DNA of 38,638 nucleotides from an uncultured Eubacteriales bacterium. GTDB lineage: Bacteria > Bacillota > Clostridia > Oscillospirales > CAG-272. A model generated the notes under the pieces. That model had not been told where the DNA came from. It made no database searches and worked only from the letters and a program-made list of their open reading frames with translations. Positions 16,192 through 24,852 of this stretch are shown piece by piece. The stretch lies in the NCBI GenBank assembly GCA_934489945.1, contig CAKSSY010000008.1, positions 1-38,638 on the forward strand. The letters run 5' to 3'. A program made the position numbers and the translations under genes. Position 1 is the stretch's first letter; the number at the start of each line of letters is the position of its first letter.

Positions 16192-18297
16192 TTATTCTTT
16201 TACGAGGGTCCATGTCAAACAGGATAACGGCGGAATCGTTCCCGTGGCTGTTACCTTTTTGCCGTCAAAGCAAAAGCCATCCGGCAGATTTTTCTTGTTG
16301 ACACCATACTCATCGGGAAGAAACGAAAAAGTATATTGCAATTCTTTTTCGGATGAATTTGTCAGAAATATCACCACTTTTGTGCCGTCATAGCTTCTCC
16401 ATGCCGCACCTTCAACAGGTTCCATCTTGATTGGCGTTTTATACCAAAGTGCAGGAGATGCAATTGTCGCTTTTCCGGATGAGGTAACCTTAGGCGGACG
16501 GCACATTCTTGCCGACCTGAAAAATGTTGCATAATCGTGACGAATTTTCACGATTGTTTTCAAGAAACCGATTTTTTTCTCATTCTCAAATACATCCGAT
16601 TTACACCATCCGATCTGCTGACCGAAAAGAAGAGAACGAGCCACCGCATAACGAAAGTACGCATCGTCTTCTTTTTTAGTGCCGTCAAGATTTCTTCCGA
16701 GCATTACAATATACCCTGCATAAACGGCAGAAAATGCAGGAACCTCTCCGGCACATACCCATGTCCATGTAAGATAACCGTCAAATCCTTTCATATACGG
16801 TTCGGCGTTACACTCCGAAAAACAAAAACCGTGATTTTTCCGTTCCCGTATTTTCTGCATCATTGCCGTATATTCTTCTGCCCAATAACTACCTCCGCCG
16901 GGCAAATGCCCATGTGTTTTACTGTAACACGGAAATCCGGCATGTGCCGAAACCTGATCATAATATACGCCTTCAACCTTCAGATTATCCACCAAATAGC
17001 GAGACACTTCATCCATGATTTCCCACCAACGTCGGAAGGTCGGACAAATCGGTGCCAAATGTGATCCTTCTCCGCTCTTTTTGACTTGCGGATAATTGGA
17101 AAATCGCTCGGAACCATCTTCCTTGATGGCGACTCCATATTTTCCGGTATTGGCATAATTGACTTCGTACCCTTCCTCGGCATCCAGCATCTCCCAGCTG
17201 ACAGCGTTGATATACGGCATTACATACAAGCCGTTTTCGCGGAATTCCTCCCGTTTTTCAAGAAATTCCTTTTTTGCGTGGTAATGCGGATAATCCAGAT
17301 TAAACGGCGTTTCATGCCAGTTATAAATATGATAGGCAATTGGAATCCCGAGTTCTTTTTTCAATTGTGTCGGTCTTTCATACCAATAATCGGGAGTCGC
17401 TTTATCGCTGTCAGAAGTCAGATTCTTCGGACAATTCTCTCCCTGTTCCGGTGTGTTCGGCATGGCATCCATCACCCAAAACGCAATATCCTTATACCGA
17501 TTTTCCGTATCCGGTCTGCCATCGACACCTGTCTGCGGAAGCCATGATGCTTCTTTTTGCACGAAAGAAGAATAGATCATAGATGCATCGTACCAATCGC
17601 CGTGCAGAATCTGCCATCGCGAAGAGCCACGCAAAGCAAAGGAATTCGCAACAAGGGATGCACCGATTCCATAGAACCGAACACCGATTCCGAGCTTCCC
17701 ATCAGGACAAGTAAGACGTATCTCCTTGCTGGCAGCACTTCCGTCATGAATTCCGAGATAGATTCCACTCTCTTGCCCGTAAACGGCAAAATACTGCATA
17801 CAACATTTCCTTGAAGGATACGTCATGATTTTTTCCGGCACTTCCGCCGCAAAGACACCATCATTTCCAATGTTATGAATAACCTGACCGCTCTCCGCCG
17901 GCTCAAAAAAATCGCGGTCTTTCGCCATTAAAATCGGTGTCGGATAAGAAAGCTCCATAGCGGACCAGTTTTGATTGTGATTTTGCACGTCTCCCGTCCA
18001 CGAAATTCCCGTTTTATCGTAAGACGCGGTAATCGTCACAGAAACATCGGGTACCTCCGGATACTGCGAAAAATAAAAGTCGATTTTCCCGTCCGACTGC
18101 TCGGTTTTCACACTACCAAAGGCACTGCGCGAAGTAAGACGCAATTCCCGATCTCTGTTACAGTCTTTCAAGCGCAATGTAAAAATCTCACTTGGTTCCA
18201 AGCGAACCTGACCGAAAAAGCCACTCTTGACATAGATTCCTTCAACCGTGGATTCTACTTCAACCAACCAATCATTTCCCTTTATCTGAATTGCCAT
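16192..18297 (-). CDS. Putative cytosolic TIM-barrel glycoside hydrolase (DUF6259-like)
   Basis: 701 residues without a signal peptide. An N-terminal beta-sandwich (1 to about 260) precedes a TIM-barrel-like part with GVYYDQVSAHAGF (Asp 447) and CFSECNAEPY (Glu 495 or 499); these two acidic positions are candidates for catalytic residues, as in retaining clan-D-like glycosidases. A small beta domain (about 610-701) ends the protein. It resembles the large uncharacterised DUF6259 group of bacterial polysaccharide-cluster proteins. Last gene of the uxaC operon, 64 bases after the CE2 gene and behind a terminator-like hairpin. GGAGG lies just before the ATG. Likely acts on imported oligosaccharide; substrate unknown. 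Confidence 0.72.
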   Translation of the reverse strand: MAIQIKGNDWLVEVESTVEGIYVKSGFFGQVRLEPSEIFTLRLKDCNRDRELRLTSRSAFGSVKTEQSDGKIDFYFSQYPEVPDVSVTITASYDKTGISWTGDVQNHNQNWSAMELSYPTPILMAKDRDFFEPAESGQVIHNIGNDGVFAAEVPEKIMTYPSRKCCMQYFAVYGQESGIYLGIHDGSAASKEIRLTCPDGKLGIGVRFYGIGASLVANSFALRGSSRWQILHGDWYDASMIYSSFVQKEASWLPQTGVDGRPDTENRYKDIAFWVMDAMPNTPEQGENCPKNLTSDSDKATPDYWYERPTQLKKELGIPIAYHIYNWHETPFNLDYPHYHAKKEFLEKREEFRENGLYVMPYINAVSWEMLDAEEGYEVNYANTGKYGVAIKEDGSERFSNYPQVKKSGEGSHLAPICPTFRRWWEIMDEVSRYLVDNLKVEGVYYDQVSAHAGFPCYSKTHGHLPGGGSYWAEEYTAMMQKIRERKNHGFCFSECNAEPYMKGFDGYLTWTWVCAGEVPAFSAVYAGYIVMLGRNLDGTKKEDDAYFRYAVARSLLFGQQIGWCKSDVFENEKKIGFLKTIVKIRHDYATFFRSARMCRPPKVTSSGKATIASPALWYKTPIKMEPVEGAAWRSYDGTKVVIFLTNSSEKELQYTFSFLPDEYGVNKKNLPDGFCFDGKKVTATGTIPPLSCLTWTLVKE

Positions 18298-18308
18298 TTT
18301 TCCTCCAT

Positions 18309-18342
18309 AAAAATTCGCCGCGGTGAAAAATCACACGCGGCG
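18309..18342 (-). terminator. Intercistronic terminator/attenuator-like hairpin
   Basis: On the minus strand a GC-rich stem (18342-18336 with 18322-18316, plus GTGA/TCAC inside, one bulge) is followed by T5 at 18309-18313, and then at once by the GGAGG of the downstream gene. It would reduce read-through from the esterase gene into the TIM-barrel gene. Confidence 0.72.
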
Positions 18343-18361
18343 ACACCGTATTGTCGAATCT

Positions 18362-20218
18362 TTAATCGACAACCTTGGTTACTACAATATCATCAACATA
18401 AAATTTACAACCGCCGCCATTTCCGAATCTGAAGCCGATATGAGGAGTCGGCATATTAAATTTGAAAGAGCCGATGGTACCACAAGCCTCATCGTTTATA
18501 AACAAAGAGACCGTTTTGTCTGTGCAATTCACCACATATTTCACAACATACCATTTTCCGAGTTCCATTTTGAAAGAACCTCCCGGATTACGTGTCGTAT
18601 CAATATGCGCTGTTCCGTCCGGATCCATGGTCAGCATCTTATTCCAGTCAGCAATTGAACCATCCTCCTTATAACTGTGGAGATTGAAAACCGTATCGTT
18701 ATCTTTTTTGGAGAATGTTTCAAAGTTTATCAAAAATTCAATTGTATACGTATACGCTGTGTCTTTACCAAAATCACCGGACATCAACCTTGTCGTATCC
18801 TCAAAGAAACACTCGTTTCCACTGTTATAATACAGATTTTCGCGGATTTCGCCCGTCTTTTTACTATGCGGAAGAATGAAGCCGGTATTTCCGTTCTCCA
18901 TATATTTTTCAAAAGATTCGGTTGTGTCAAAATTAAGTACCAGTCTTCCTTCTGAAGGAGTCACAGCAGGTCTCTCGGGCTTGGGAGCAACCGTATCCTT
19001 TTCATCCTCGGATTCTGCATCCTTTCTGACAGGAATTACCGCATTTTTCATAGTTTCTCCGAAAATATCCGAATATTCTTTTCCGATAAATGCGGCAAGC
19101 TCTTCCCCCTGCTTTTTAGCTCCGGCTCTGTCAGGATGCCCATTCTCTCCCGACCGGTTGGTAGTCAACCAAACGGTTTTCCACTTATATCCTTCCGCCA
19201 CCTTTTCCTCAATCCGTTTCAGCATCCGATCGGTTCCCATCGTATAATTTTGGTTAATCATACATCCGAATACAAACAGAATAGGAATATCCCGAGAACC
19301 GTTTATCTCAAAAACAGACTCTATAAACTGATCAAAGGCAGCATCAAATTTCTCATAAGTATAATAGCCATCCGTTTTATTAGCATTGGATACCGTTCCT
19401 TCCGTACCGTCCGAAAGGAGCTTGCCAGAAAACCACTGCCAGTTATCATTGGTTCCGAGGTTGATTACCACAAGATCTGGCTTTCTGTACGGCGTATACG
19501 GCTTTCCGGAAAGCTCTGCACGCGATGTACTCGCATAAGGATATTTCAGATTGATCGAAGCACCGGGCGCATAGGCAATACTGGTACCACCAATTCCGAA
19601 ATTGGTATAATCGCATCCGAGAATCTCGGTCGCAACATAAGCATATGCCGCAGTGGCATCGCTTCCCTCAAATTTTCCGTAGAGACCGGCTCCCGCCGTA
19701 ACAGAGTCACCGATAACTTCAAGATAACAGCTTGTCTCGGGAGTTTTCATGAGGTTTCCGGAAAGCGTAATCTTCTGAATCAGCAACTTTGACAGCGATT
19801 CATTGATCACACGAATCGTATGAATGCCTGCCGAAAGCCCGGAAGCGATGGTATGTTCACCTGTGGAAACAAAAAAATGCTCGGTCTTTACACCGTCAAC
19901 TACGATCTCAAGTCTCACCGACTCTGCAACTACCGACAGTTTTATATCTCCCTTACAATCTGCCGTCATCTCAAATCCTGCGGTTCCGAAATCACAACAA
20001 AGCGTCGTGTCAATCATACAGGATCTTCCGAGCTGTTTATAATAAGCTCCGGCAGCTTTCATGTCAAAGGTCTTTTCTTCGTAAGTATTGATTTCCGCTT
20101 GTTTTGTGGAATCTGTTTTGGGATCGGTTTCTGTTCCTGCGGAGACAGTTTCTCCGCAGGAAATCAGAATCGTACAGAAAGCCAACAAAAGTGCAAGCAA
20201 TCCGCAAATTTTTTTCAT
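18362..20218 (-). CDS. Lipoprotein CE2-type acetylesterase with C-terminal beta-sandwich module
   Basis: 618 residues. Lipoprotein signal with lipobox LISC (Cys 21). Residues about 50-158 form the jelly-roll that precedes the catalytic domain in carbohydrate esterase family 2. The SGNH domain covers about 164-385: GDSVTAG (Ser 172), GTND (Asn 257), ENGHPD (His 361). The position three before the His is Glu, not the usual Asp. An acidic linker (395-422) leads to a module of about 190 residues (425-618) that closely matches the neighbouring lipoprotein (shared GEIR, YYNSGN, EDTT, GFRFG and KFYVDD blocks). The family removes acetyl groups from xylan, mannan or glucomannan; here on the cell surface. 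Six bases after the upstream gene, with AAAGGA overlapping its end. Confidence 0.87.
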   Translation of the reverse strand: MKKICGLLALLLAFCTILISCGETVSAGTETDPKTDSTKQAEINTYEEKTFDMKAAGAYYKQLGRSCMIDTTLCCDFGTAGFEMTADCKGDIKLSVVAESVRLEIVVDGVKTEHFFVSTGEHTIASGLSAGIHTIRVINESLSKLLIQKITLSGNLMKTPETSCYLEVIGDSVTAGAGLYGKFEGSDATAAYAYVATEILGCDYTNFGIGGTSIAYAPGASINLKYPYASTSRAELSGKPYTPYRKPDLVVINLGTNDNWQWFSGKLLSDGTEGTVSNANKTDGYYTYEKFDAAFDQFIESVFEINGSRDIPILFVFGCMINQNYTMGTDRMLKRIEEKVAEGYKWKTVWLTTNRSGENGHPDRAGAKKQGEELAAFIGKEYSDIFGETMKNAVIPVRKDAESEDEKDTVAPKPERPAVTPSEGRLVLNFDTTESFEKYMENGNTGFILPHSKKTGEIRENLYYNSGNECFFEDTTRLMSGDFGKDTAYTYTIEFLINFETFSKKDNDTVFNLHSYKEDGSIADWNKMLTMDPDGTAHIDTTRNPGGSFKMELGKWYVVKYVVNCTDKTVSLFINDEACGTIGSFKFNMPTPHIGFRFGNGGGCKFYVDDIVVTKVVD

Positions 20219-20223
20219 GTTTT

Positions 20224-21072
20224 TTAATCCTTTGTCACCTTAAAATCGTCCACATAGAACTTCGCGCCGCCGCCGTCACCGAAACGGAAGCCACAACGTC
20301 CCAATGAAGTATCCATCTTAATCCCTTTTGAACCGCACTCTGTTCCATTGATGAAAAGGGTTTCGGTCTTGGTCGTAGCATCTACAACAAGTTTCACGTC
20401 GAACCATTCGTCCAAATCGACCTTGATACCGGTTGCCGTATTGCCATCCATATAGATTATACCTTTATCGTCCACACGAATCTCTTTGTTGTAATTAGAA
20501 ATGGTATAACCTTCACCTTTGAAGCCGTGAATATTCAGCAACGTTTTACCGCTCTCAAGAGGAGAAAAGGTCTCCATCTTCATTTTGAATGTGATGGTAT
20601 ATACGAACGGCGTACCGGTATCCAAACCTCCAAACATCAAGTTGGTGGTGTCTTCAAGAACACACATATTGCCGGAATTATAATAGGTGTTATCGCGAAT
20701 TTCACCGTTTCTGTTCCCACTGCCATTGAATTTGATACCGTTACCGGCTTTTTCAAGATAGGTTTCAAAATCATCGTTGGTATTGAAATTCAAAAACAAC
20801 TGTCCTTCCACGGGTTCAGGAATCGGAATTTCTTCCTTGGTTTCTGGTTGAGTGGTTTCCGGTTTGGTCTCGGGTTTTGTCTCCGGTTTCGTCTCGGGTT
20901 TCGTTTCCGGCTTTGTCTCGGGCTTAGTAGACTCCGGATTGGTTTCCTGCTTGGTTTCCTGCTTGGTTTCCTGCTTGGTGTCCGTGCTTTCGGGTGTCGT
21001 GGGACCTCCACAAGACATCAAAAGCATACAAGCAACAAGAACAAGGGAAACAAGGGCAATCAGTTTTTTCAT
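20224..21072 (-). CDS. Surface lipoprotein: KPET-repeat stalk and LamG-like beta-sandwich module
   Basis: 282 residues. Lipobox LMSC (Cys 21); repeat stalk of three KQET and about six KPET units (33-73); then a beta-sandwich module (about 88-282) homologous to the C-terminal module of the next gene. Conserved blocks include GEIRDNTYYNSGN, LEDTTNLM, GFRFGDGGGAKFYVDD. The fold is probably concanavalin/LamG-like, suggesting carbohydrate binding, but no catalytic motif is seen. ATG 21072 has AAAAGGAG upstream and gives a proper signal peptide; the ATG at 21120 would add 16 basic residues in front. Likely a substrate-display protein for the esterase. Confidence 0.82.
   Translation of the reverse strand: MKKLIALVSLVLVACMLLMSCGGPTTPESTDTKQETKQETKQETNPESTKPETKPETKPETKPETKPETKPETTQPETKEEIPIPEPVEGQLFLNFNTNDDFETYLEKAGNGIKFNGSGNRNGEIRDNTYYNSGNMCVLEDTTNLMFGGLDTGTPFVYTITFKMKMETFSPLESGKTLLNIHGFKGEGYTISNYNKEIRVDDKGIIYMDGNTATGIKVDLDEWFDVKLVVDATTKTETLFINGTECGSKGIKMDTSLGRCGFRFGDGGGAKFYVDDFKVTKD
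20854..20976 (-). repeat. 12-base tandem repeats encoding KQET/KPET
   Basis: About nine near-identical 12-base units code for KQET (x3) and KPET (x6), with a short NPEST interruption. Such in-frame repeats can change copy number and so alter stalk length. Confidence 0.85.
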
Positions 21073-21144
21073 GTTTTTTCTCCTTTTTATGTAAATGTTT
21101 TTGAAAATACGGAAAAACAACTTGCAAAAAGGATTTTATCTCTC

Positions 21145-22566
21145 TCACAAAACCTCGAATCCGAAATAGTCTTTGGTATTATTATAGCAAATATCGGCAA
21201 TGAGTTGTGCCAATGACTCATAGTTTTCAGGATACATTCCCTCCTCAACCCATTCGCCGATGATTCGACAAAGAATACGGCGGAAGTATTCGTGTCTCGG
21301 ATAAGACAGAAAACTGCGCGAATCCGTCAGCATACCAAGGAAATTGCCAAATGCCGACAGATTGGCATAAGACTTCATTTGCGCCACCATGCCGTCAAAA
21401 TTGTCATTGAACCACCATGCAGAGCCTTGTGTAACAGTAGGCTTCCCCTTCCCGTCCCCGATACAGAACGCACCGCAAAGTGTGCCGATTGCAGCATTTT
21501 CAACAGGATTGATCGAATAAATAACGGTTCTCGGGAGTCCATCATTATCCTTAAGGTAATCCAACAGTTCGGCAATCTTCGCCGTGGAAACAGCTCCGTT
21601 GATAATATCGTAACCGGTATCCGGTCCAAGCTTTCCGAACATCTCGGTATTGGGGTTTCTCATAACGCCATAATGAAGTTGCATCACCCAGCCGCGTTTT
21701 TTATAAGCAATACCGAAAAAGCGCATCATTTGAGACTTATAAAGAGTTAACTCCTCGTTTGTAACATCGGCACCGTCACTTGCAATTGCCTTTTTCAGAA
21801 TTGCGTCGGCATGGAACGGATCCGGCTTTACAAAACTGATTGCATTATCCATACCATGGTCGGCAGTACGGCATCCCAAGACCTCAAAGCGACCCAGAGA
21901 AATTTCATACGCCTTTTCCAGCGAAGCAAGATCCTTGATTTCCACACCAACCGATTCTCCAAGCTGTTTGAAGTATGCGGAAATGCCTTTCCTCTCGATA
22001 TTCATACCCTTATCGGGACGGAACGCAGGAAGAACCTTCACTCCAAATCCGTTTTCGGCAATCTTTTTGTGATACTCCAGCGAATCGGCGGGATCATCGG
22101 TCGTACATACAAGAACAACGCCGGAATTTCGGATAAGATTCTGTGCGCTCATCTTGGGGTCTGCCAATTTTTCGGATGTGATTCGCCATATCTCGTCACA
22201 ATTCTTTTCGCAAATCTCTAGATCGCAATCAAAATATCTCTGAAGCTCAAGATGACTCCAATGATACATGGGATTTCCGATCAGCTTCGGCATAATGGAA
22301 CAAAATGCACGAAACCGCTCATAATCGGAGGCATCTCCGGTTATGTACTTTTCATCTATACCGCAGGCACGCATCGCTCTCCATTTATAGTGATCGCCGT
22401 AAAGCCATACCTCTGTAATATTGGTATAATGTTTATCTTCGGCGATTTCCTTGGGTGACAAGTGGCAATGATAATCAATAATCGGAAGTTTTTCCGCATA
22501 GTTGTGAAAAAGAACCTGTGCGGTTTTGGTCGATAACAGGAAATCCTGATCCATGAATTTTTTCAT
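21145..22566 (-). CDS. uxaC: Glucuronate isomerase
   Basis: Converts D-glucuronate to D-fructuronate and D-galacturonate to D-tagaturonate, the first intracellular step of hexuronate use. 473 residues of the amidohydrolase-like uronate isomerase family: IIDYHCHLSP (metal-binding His 33 and 35), VWLYGDHYKWRAMRACGI, VCTTDDPADSLEYH and AWWFNDNFDGM are all family blocks. AAAAGGAG precedes the ATG. First gene of an operon with two surface lipoproteins and a TIM-barrel hydrolase, under a clear promoter. The later pathway steps (uxuA/uxuB, kdgK) are not in the window. Confidence 0.95.
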   Translation of the reverse strand: MKKFMDQDFLLSTKTAQVLFHNYAEKLPIIDYHCHLSPKEIAEDKHYTNITEVWLYGDHYKWRAMRACGIDEKYITGDASDYERFRAFCSIMPKLIGNPMYHWSHLELQRYFDCDLEICEKNCDEIWRITSEKLADPKMSAQNLIRNSGVVLVCTTDDPADSLEYHKKIAENGFGVKVLPAFRPDKGMNIERKGISAYFKQLGESVGVEIKDLASLEKAYEISLGRFEVLGCRTADHGMDNAISFVKPDPFHADAILKKAIASDGADVTNEELTLYKSQMMRFFGIAYKKRGWVMQLHYGVMRNPNTEMFGKLGPDTGYDIINGAVSTAKIAELLDYLKDNDGLPRTVIYSINPVENAAIGTLCGAFCIGDGKGKPTVTQGSAWWFNDNFDGMVAQMKSYANLSAFGNFLGMLTDSRSFLSYPRHEYFRRILCRIIGEWVEEGMYPENYESLAQLIADICYNNTKDYFGFEVL

Positions 22567-22611
22567 AAAAAATCTCTCCTTTTATAATAAACAATCGGCT
22601 AATTTGACTAC

Positions 22612-22640
22612 ATTATACCATATTTTTTCCATCATTGCAA
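22612..22640 (-). promoter_or_regulatory. Sigma-A promoter of the uxaC operon
   Basis: Minus-strand TTGCAA (22635-22640), 17-base spacer, TATAAT (22612-22617), with TG one base before the -10. The leader is about 40 bases. No obvious operator palindrome was seen. Confidence 0.8.
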
Positions 22641-22669
22641 CCTTTCACAGCAAAATAATTGTTTTCATC

Positions 22670-22698
22670 TTTACAAATTTCTTTCTTTATGATACAAT
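22670..22698 (+). promoter_or_regulatory. Sigma-A promoter of the MutS-family gene
   Basis: TTTACA (22670-22675), 17-base spacer, TACAAT (22693-22698), with TG one base before the -10. It points away from the uxaC promoter; the two -35 regions are about 30 bases apart. Confidence 0.75.
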
Positions 22699-22761
22699 AA
22701 TCCTATCATATCCAAAACAATATCCGCAAAAGCAGATATTGGAAAGGAACACACCGCAACC

Positions 22762-24360
22762 ATGAATGATTTTTCACTTCTTTATCCGGACACCGCTTCA
22801 CGACAGGCACATTTCCGCGGAGAACATGTGCCGAAAATTGATATGTTTGTATTGGAAGAACTGGGAATGTCCGATTTGATCCGGCTTTGCAACAGCGATC
22901 TCTCGGAATACTTCACCACCGATCCGGAGGTCATCCGTTATCGGCTCGAAGTCTTTGAAGATATGCTTCACAATCCCGCCATTGCCGACACTTTGAATTC
23001 CCTGATTCCGATTCTCGGAGATATCCTGGAACTGAGACGTTTGGAGGCTGACAGTGGCGATACAACCTCCTATCTTTCCAGCATGACAGAAATTGAACTG
23101 TATATTTCCTGCATTGATCTCTTACACGCCGGGTTCTCCGGTCTTGAGGGAAACCTTCACAGCCGCGCGTATTTATCCTTTTCCGAGCGAATCCGTGAAC
23201 TTGCCGAGAGTGACTATTACAAAGAACTCAATCAAAAGCTGTCGGAACTGACCGAAAGAGTTCGCGAAATCAAAAGCATTACCATTGGGGTCAATCTGGA
23301 CTCCCTTCTCCGTCCGAAGGAAGCGGGCGTCCTTTCGATCAATCCCGAATCCTTCCGTTCCGGTGACGTAATTGAAAAAATCCTCCGTCTCAATTTCAAA
23401 GACGACGAATACACGTGCATCGCAAATCTTGTTCCGTTTGGAAAAAAACAGAACGAAAATCAAAAGACCGCTTTGTCTCTTGCTTTCAATTCGGCTATCA
23501 ATGATGTTTACAAATCTTCTCTGCGCTCCTGGAAAAAAATTGTTCAGAGTTACGTTTTGGACAACACCGATTTTCTGTTGGATATTCTCGGCGAAATCGA
23601 ATTTGCGGTAAAAGGTTCGGAAGCTCTTCGCCGTCTGAAAGACAAGGGATGCCCCCTTTGTATCCCGACGCTCCGCCCCATGGAGGACAGAGCCTTTGAC
23701 GTCAAAGGTCTTTATAATCCGAGTGTTGCGCTGAAGATCGACGATGACGTGGTTTTAAATGACCTTGTTTTCGATGATAAAGCAAGAATCTATGTTTTGA
23801 CGGGTCCCAATCGCGGCGGAAAATCCGTTATCACCTGTGCACTCGGGCTTGCTCAGGTTATGTTGCAGCTCGGTCTGTTTCTGCCCGCCGAATCCGCTGT
23901 CATCAGCCCTGTCGATGCAATCTGCACGCATTTCCCGACCGGTGCCGATGACACCATTGACAAGGGGCGTTTGGGTGAAGAATGTGCAAGATTGGATGAA
24001 ATTCTGCAAACCATTACAGGAAACAGTCTGGTACTTCTTGACGAATCGCTTTCCTCGACAGGATCCTTTGAAGCCTCCTACATTGCCGCTGAGGTTCTTG
24101 GTGGACTTGCCGTGATTGGTTGTCGATGTCTGTTTTCCACCCATCTTCACGAGCTTGCCGCCGAAATTGATAACATCAACAAGCGAGCGGCTACGGATGG
24201 CGGAAAGCCGATTGACACCTTGGTTGCCGGAATGCAATCGGGCAAACGATCTTTCAAAATCATTCGCGCCAAACCGGACGGAAAAAGCTATGCACGCGAC
24301 ATTGCCAACCGTTACGGGCTTTCTTACGAAACGATTACGCAAAATCACAAAGCAAACTGA
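22762..24360 (+). CDS. MutS-family ATPase (lacks mismatch-recognition domain)
   Basis: 532 residues. The C-terminal half is a MutS-type ABC ATPase: Walker A GPNRGGKS (348-355), LVLLDESLSSTG Walker B and D-loop, STHLHEL switch. The N-terminal half (1 to about 330) is helical, with a core/lever-like layout (YFTTDPEVIRYRLEVFEDML), but the Phe-x-Glu mismatch-recognition domain is absent, and there is no Smr or KOW domain as in MutS2. It therefore belongs to the poorly described MutS-like group of Firmicutes, with an unproven role in DNA transactions. Own promoter; followed after 15 bases by the lrp-aminotransferase pair. Confidence 0.85.
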   Translation: MNDFSLLYPDTASRQAHFRGEHVPKIDMFVLEELGMSDLIRLCNSDLSEYFTTDPEVIRYRLEVFEDMLHNPAIADTLNSLIPILGDILELRRLEADSGDTTSYLSSMTEIELYISCIDLLHAGFSGLEGNLHSRAYLSFSERIRELAESDYYKELNQKLSELTERVREIKSITIGVNLDSLLRPKEAGVLSINPESFRSGDVIEKILRLNFKDDEYTCIANLVPFGKKQNENQKTALSLAFNSAINDVYKSSLRSWKKIVQSYVLDNTDFLLDILGEIEFAVKGSEALRRLKDKGCPLCIPTLRPMEDRAFDVKGLYNPSVALKIDDDVVLNDLVFDDKARIYVLTGPNRGGKSVITCALGLAQVMLQLGLFLPAESAVISPVDAICTHFPTGADDTIDKGRLGEECARLDEILQTITGNSLVLLDESLSSTGSFEASYIAAEVLGGLAVIGCRCLFSTHLHELAAEIDNINKRAATDGGKPIDTLVAGMQSGKRSFKIIRAKPDGKSYARDIANRYGLSYETITQNHKAN

Positions 24361-24375
24361 AAGGAGTTTACAATT

Positions 24376-24852
24376 ATGGATAAAATTCTGAAACTGTTGG
24401 AAGACGATGCAACCCTCACACCAAAGCAACTCGCTGTGATGTTGGACAAAGAAGAGGGTGACATTCGGAAAATCATTCAAGCATACGAAAAAGATGGCAT
24501 TATTCTCGGTTATAAAACTATCATCGACTGGGACAAAACCGACAAGGAATATGTTACCGCGTTGATTGAAGTCAAACTGACACCGCAAAAAGACCGAGGC
24601 TTTGATAAAGTCGCCGAAAAAATTTACGAACATCCCGAAGTTCAGAGCTTATATCTGATGTCCGGAGCGTACGACCTCGCCGTTTTCATTGAAGGAAAGA
24701 CCATGAAGGAAGTGGCCTATTTTGTAGCACAAAAGTTAGCCCCTATTGACTCCGTTATTTCCACCGCCACTCACTTTGTTCTCCGGAAATACAAGGACAA
24801 AGGCGTGGTCTACGGTTGCATTGAGGAAGATCTGAGAGGAAATGAATTCTGA
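24376..24852 (+). CDS. Lrp/AsnC-family transcriptional regulator
   Basis: 158 residues: N-terminal winged helix-turn-helix (1 to about 55: TPKQLAVMLDKEEGDIRKIIQAYEKDGIILGY), then the RAM ligand domain (ALIEVKLTP, EVQSLYLMSGAYDLAVFIEG). Such proteins sense amino acids and control their metabolism as octamers. The stop overlaps the start of the aminotransferase gene (TGATG), so the pair is coupled; the regulator probably responds to that enzyme's substrate or product. Confidence 0.93.
   Translation: MDKILKLLEDDATLTPKQLAVMLDKEEGDIRKIIQAYEKDGIILGYKTIIDWDKTDKEYVTALIEVKLTPQKDRGFDKVAEKIYEHPEVQSLYLMSGAYDLAVFIEGKTMKEVAYFVAQKLAPIDSVISTATHFVLRKYKDKGVVYGCIEEDLRGNEF

Noticed and set aside
20854..20976. 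Regular repeats that might suggest a CRISPR array
   Set aside because: Units are 12 bases, contiguous and in frame, with no spacers; they encode a KPET stalk.
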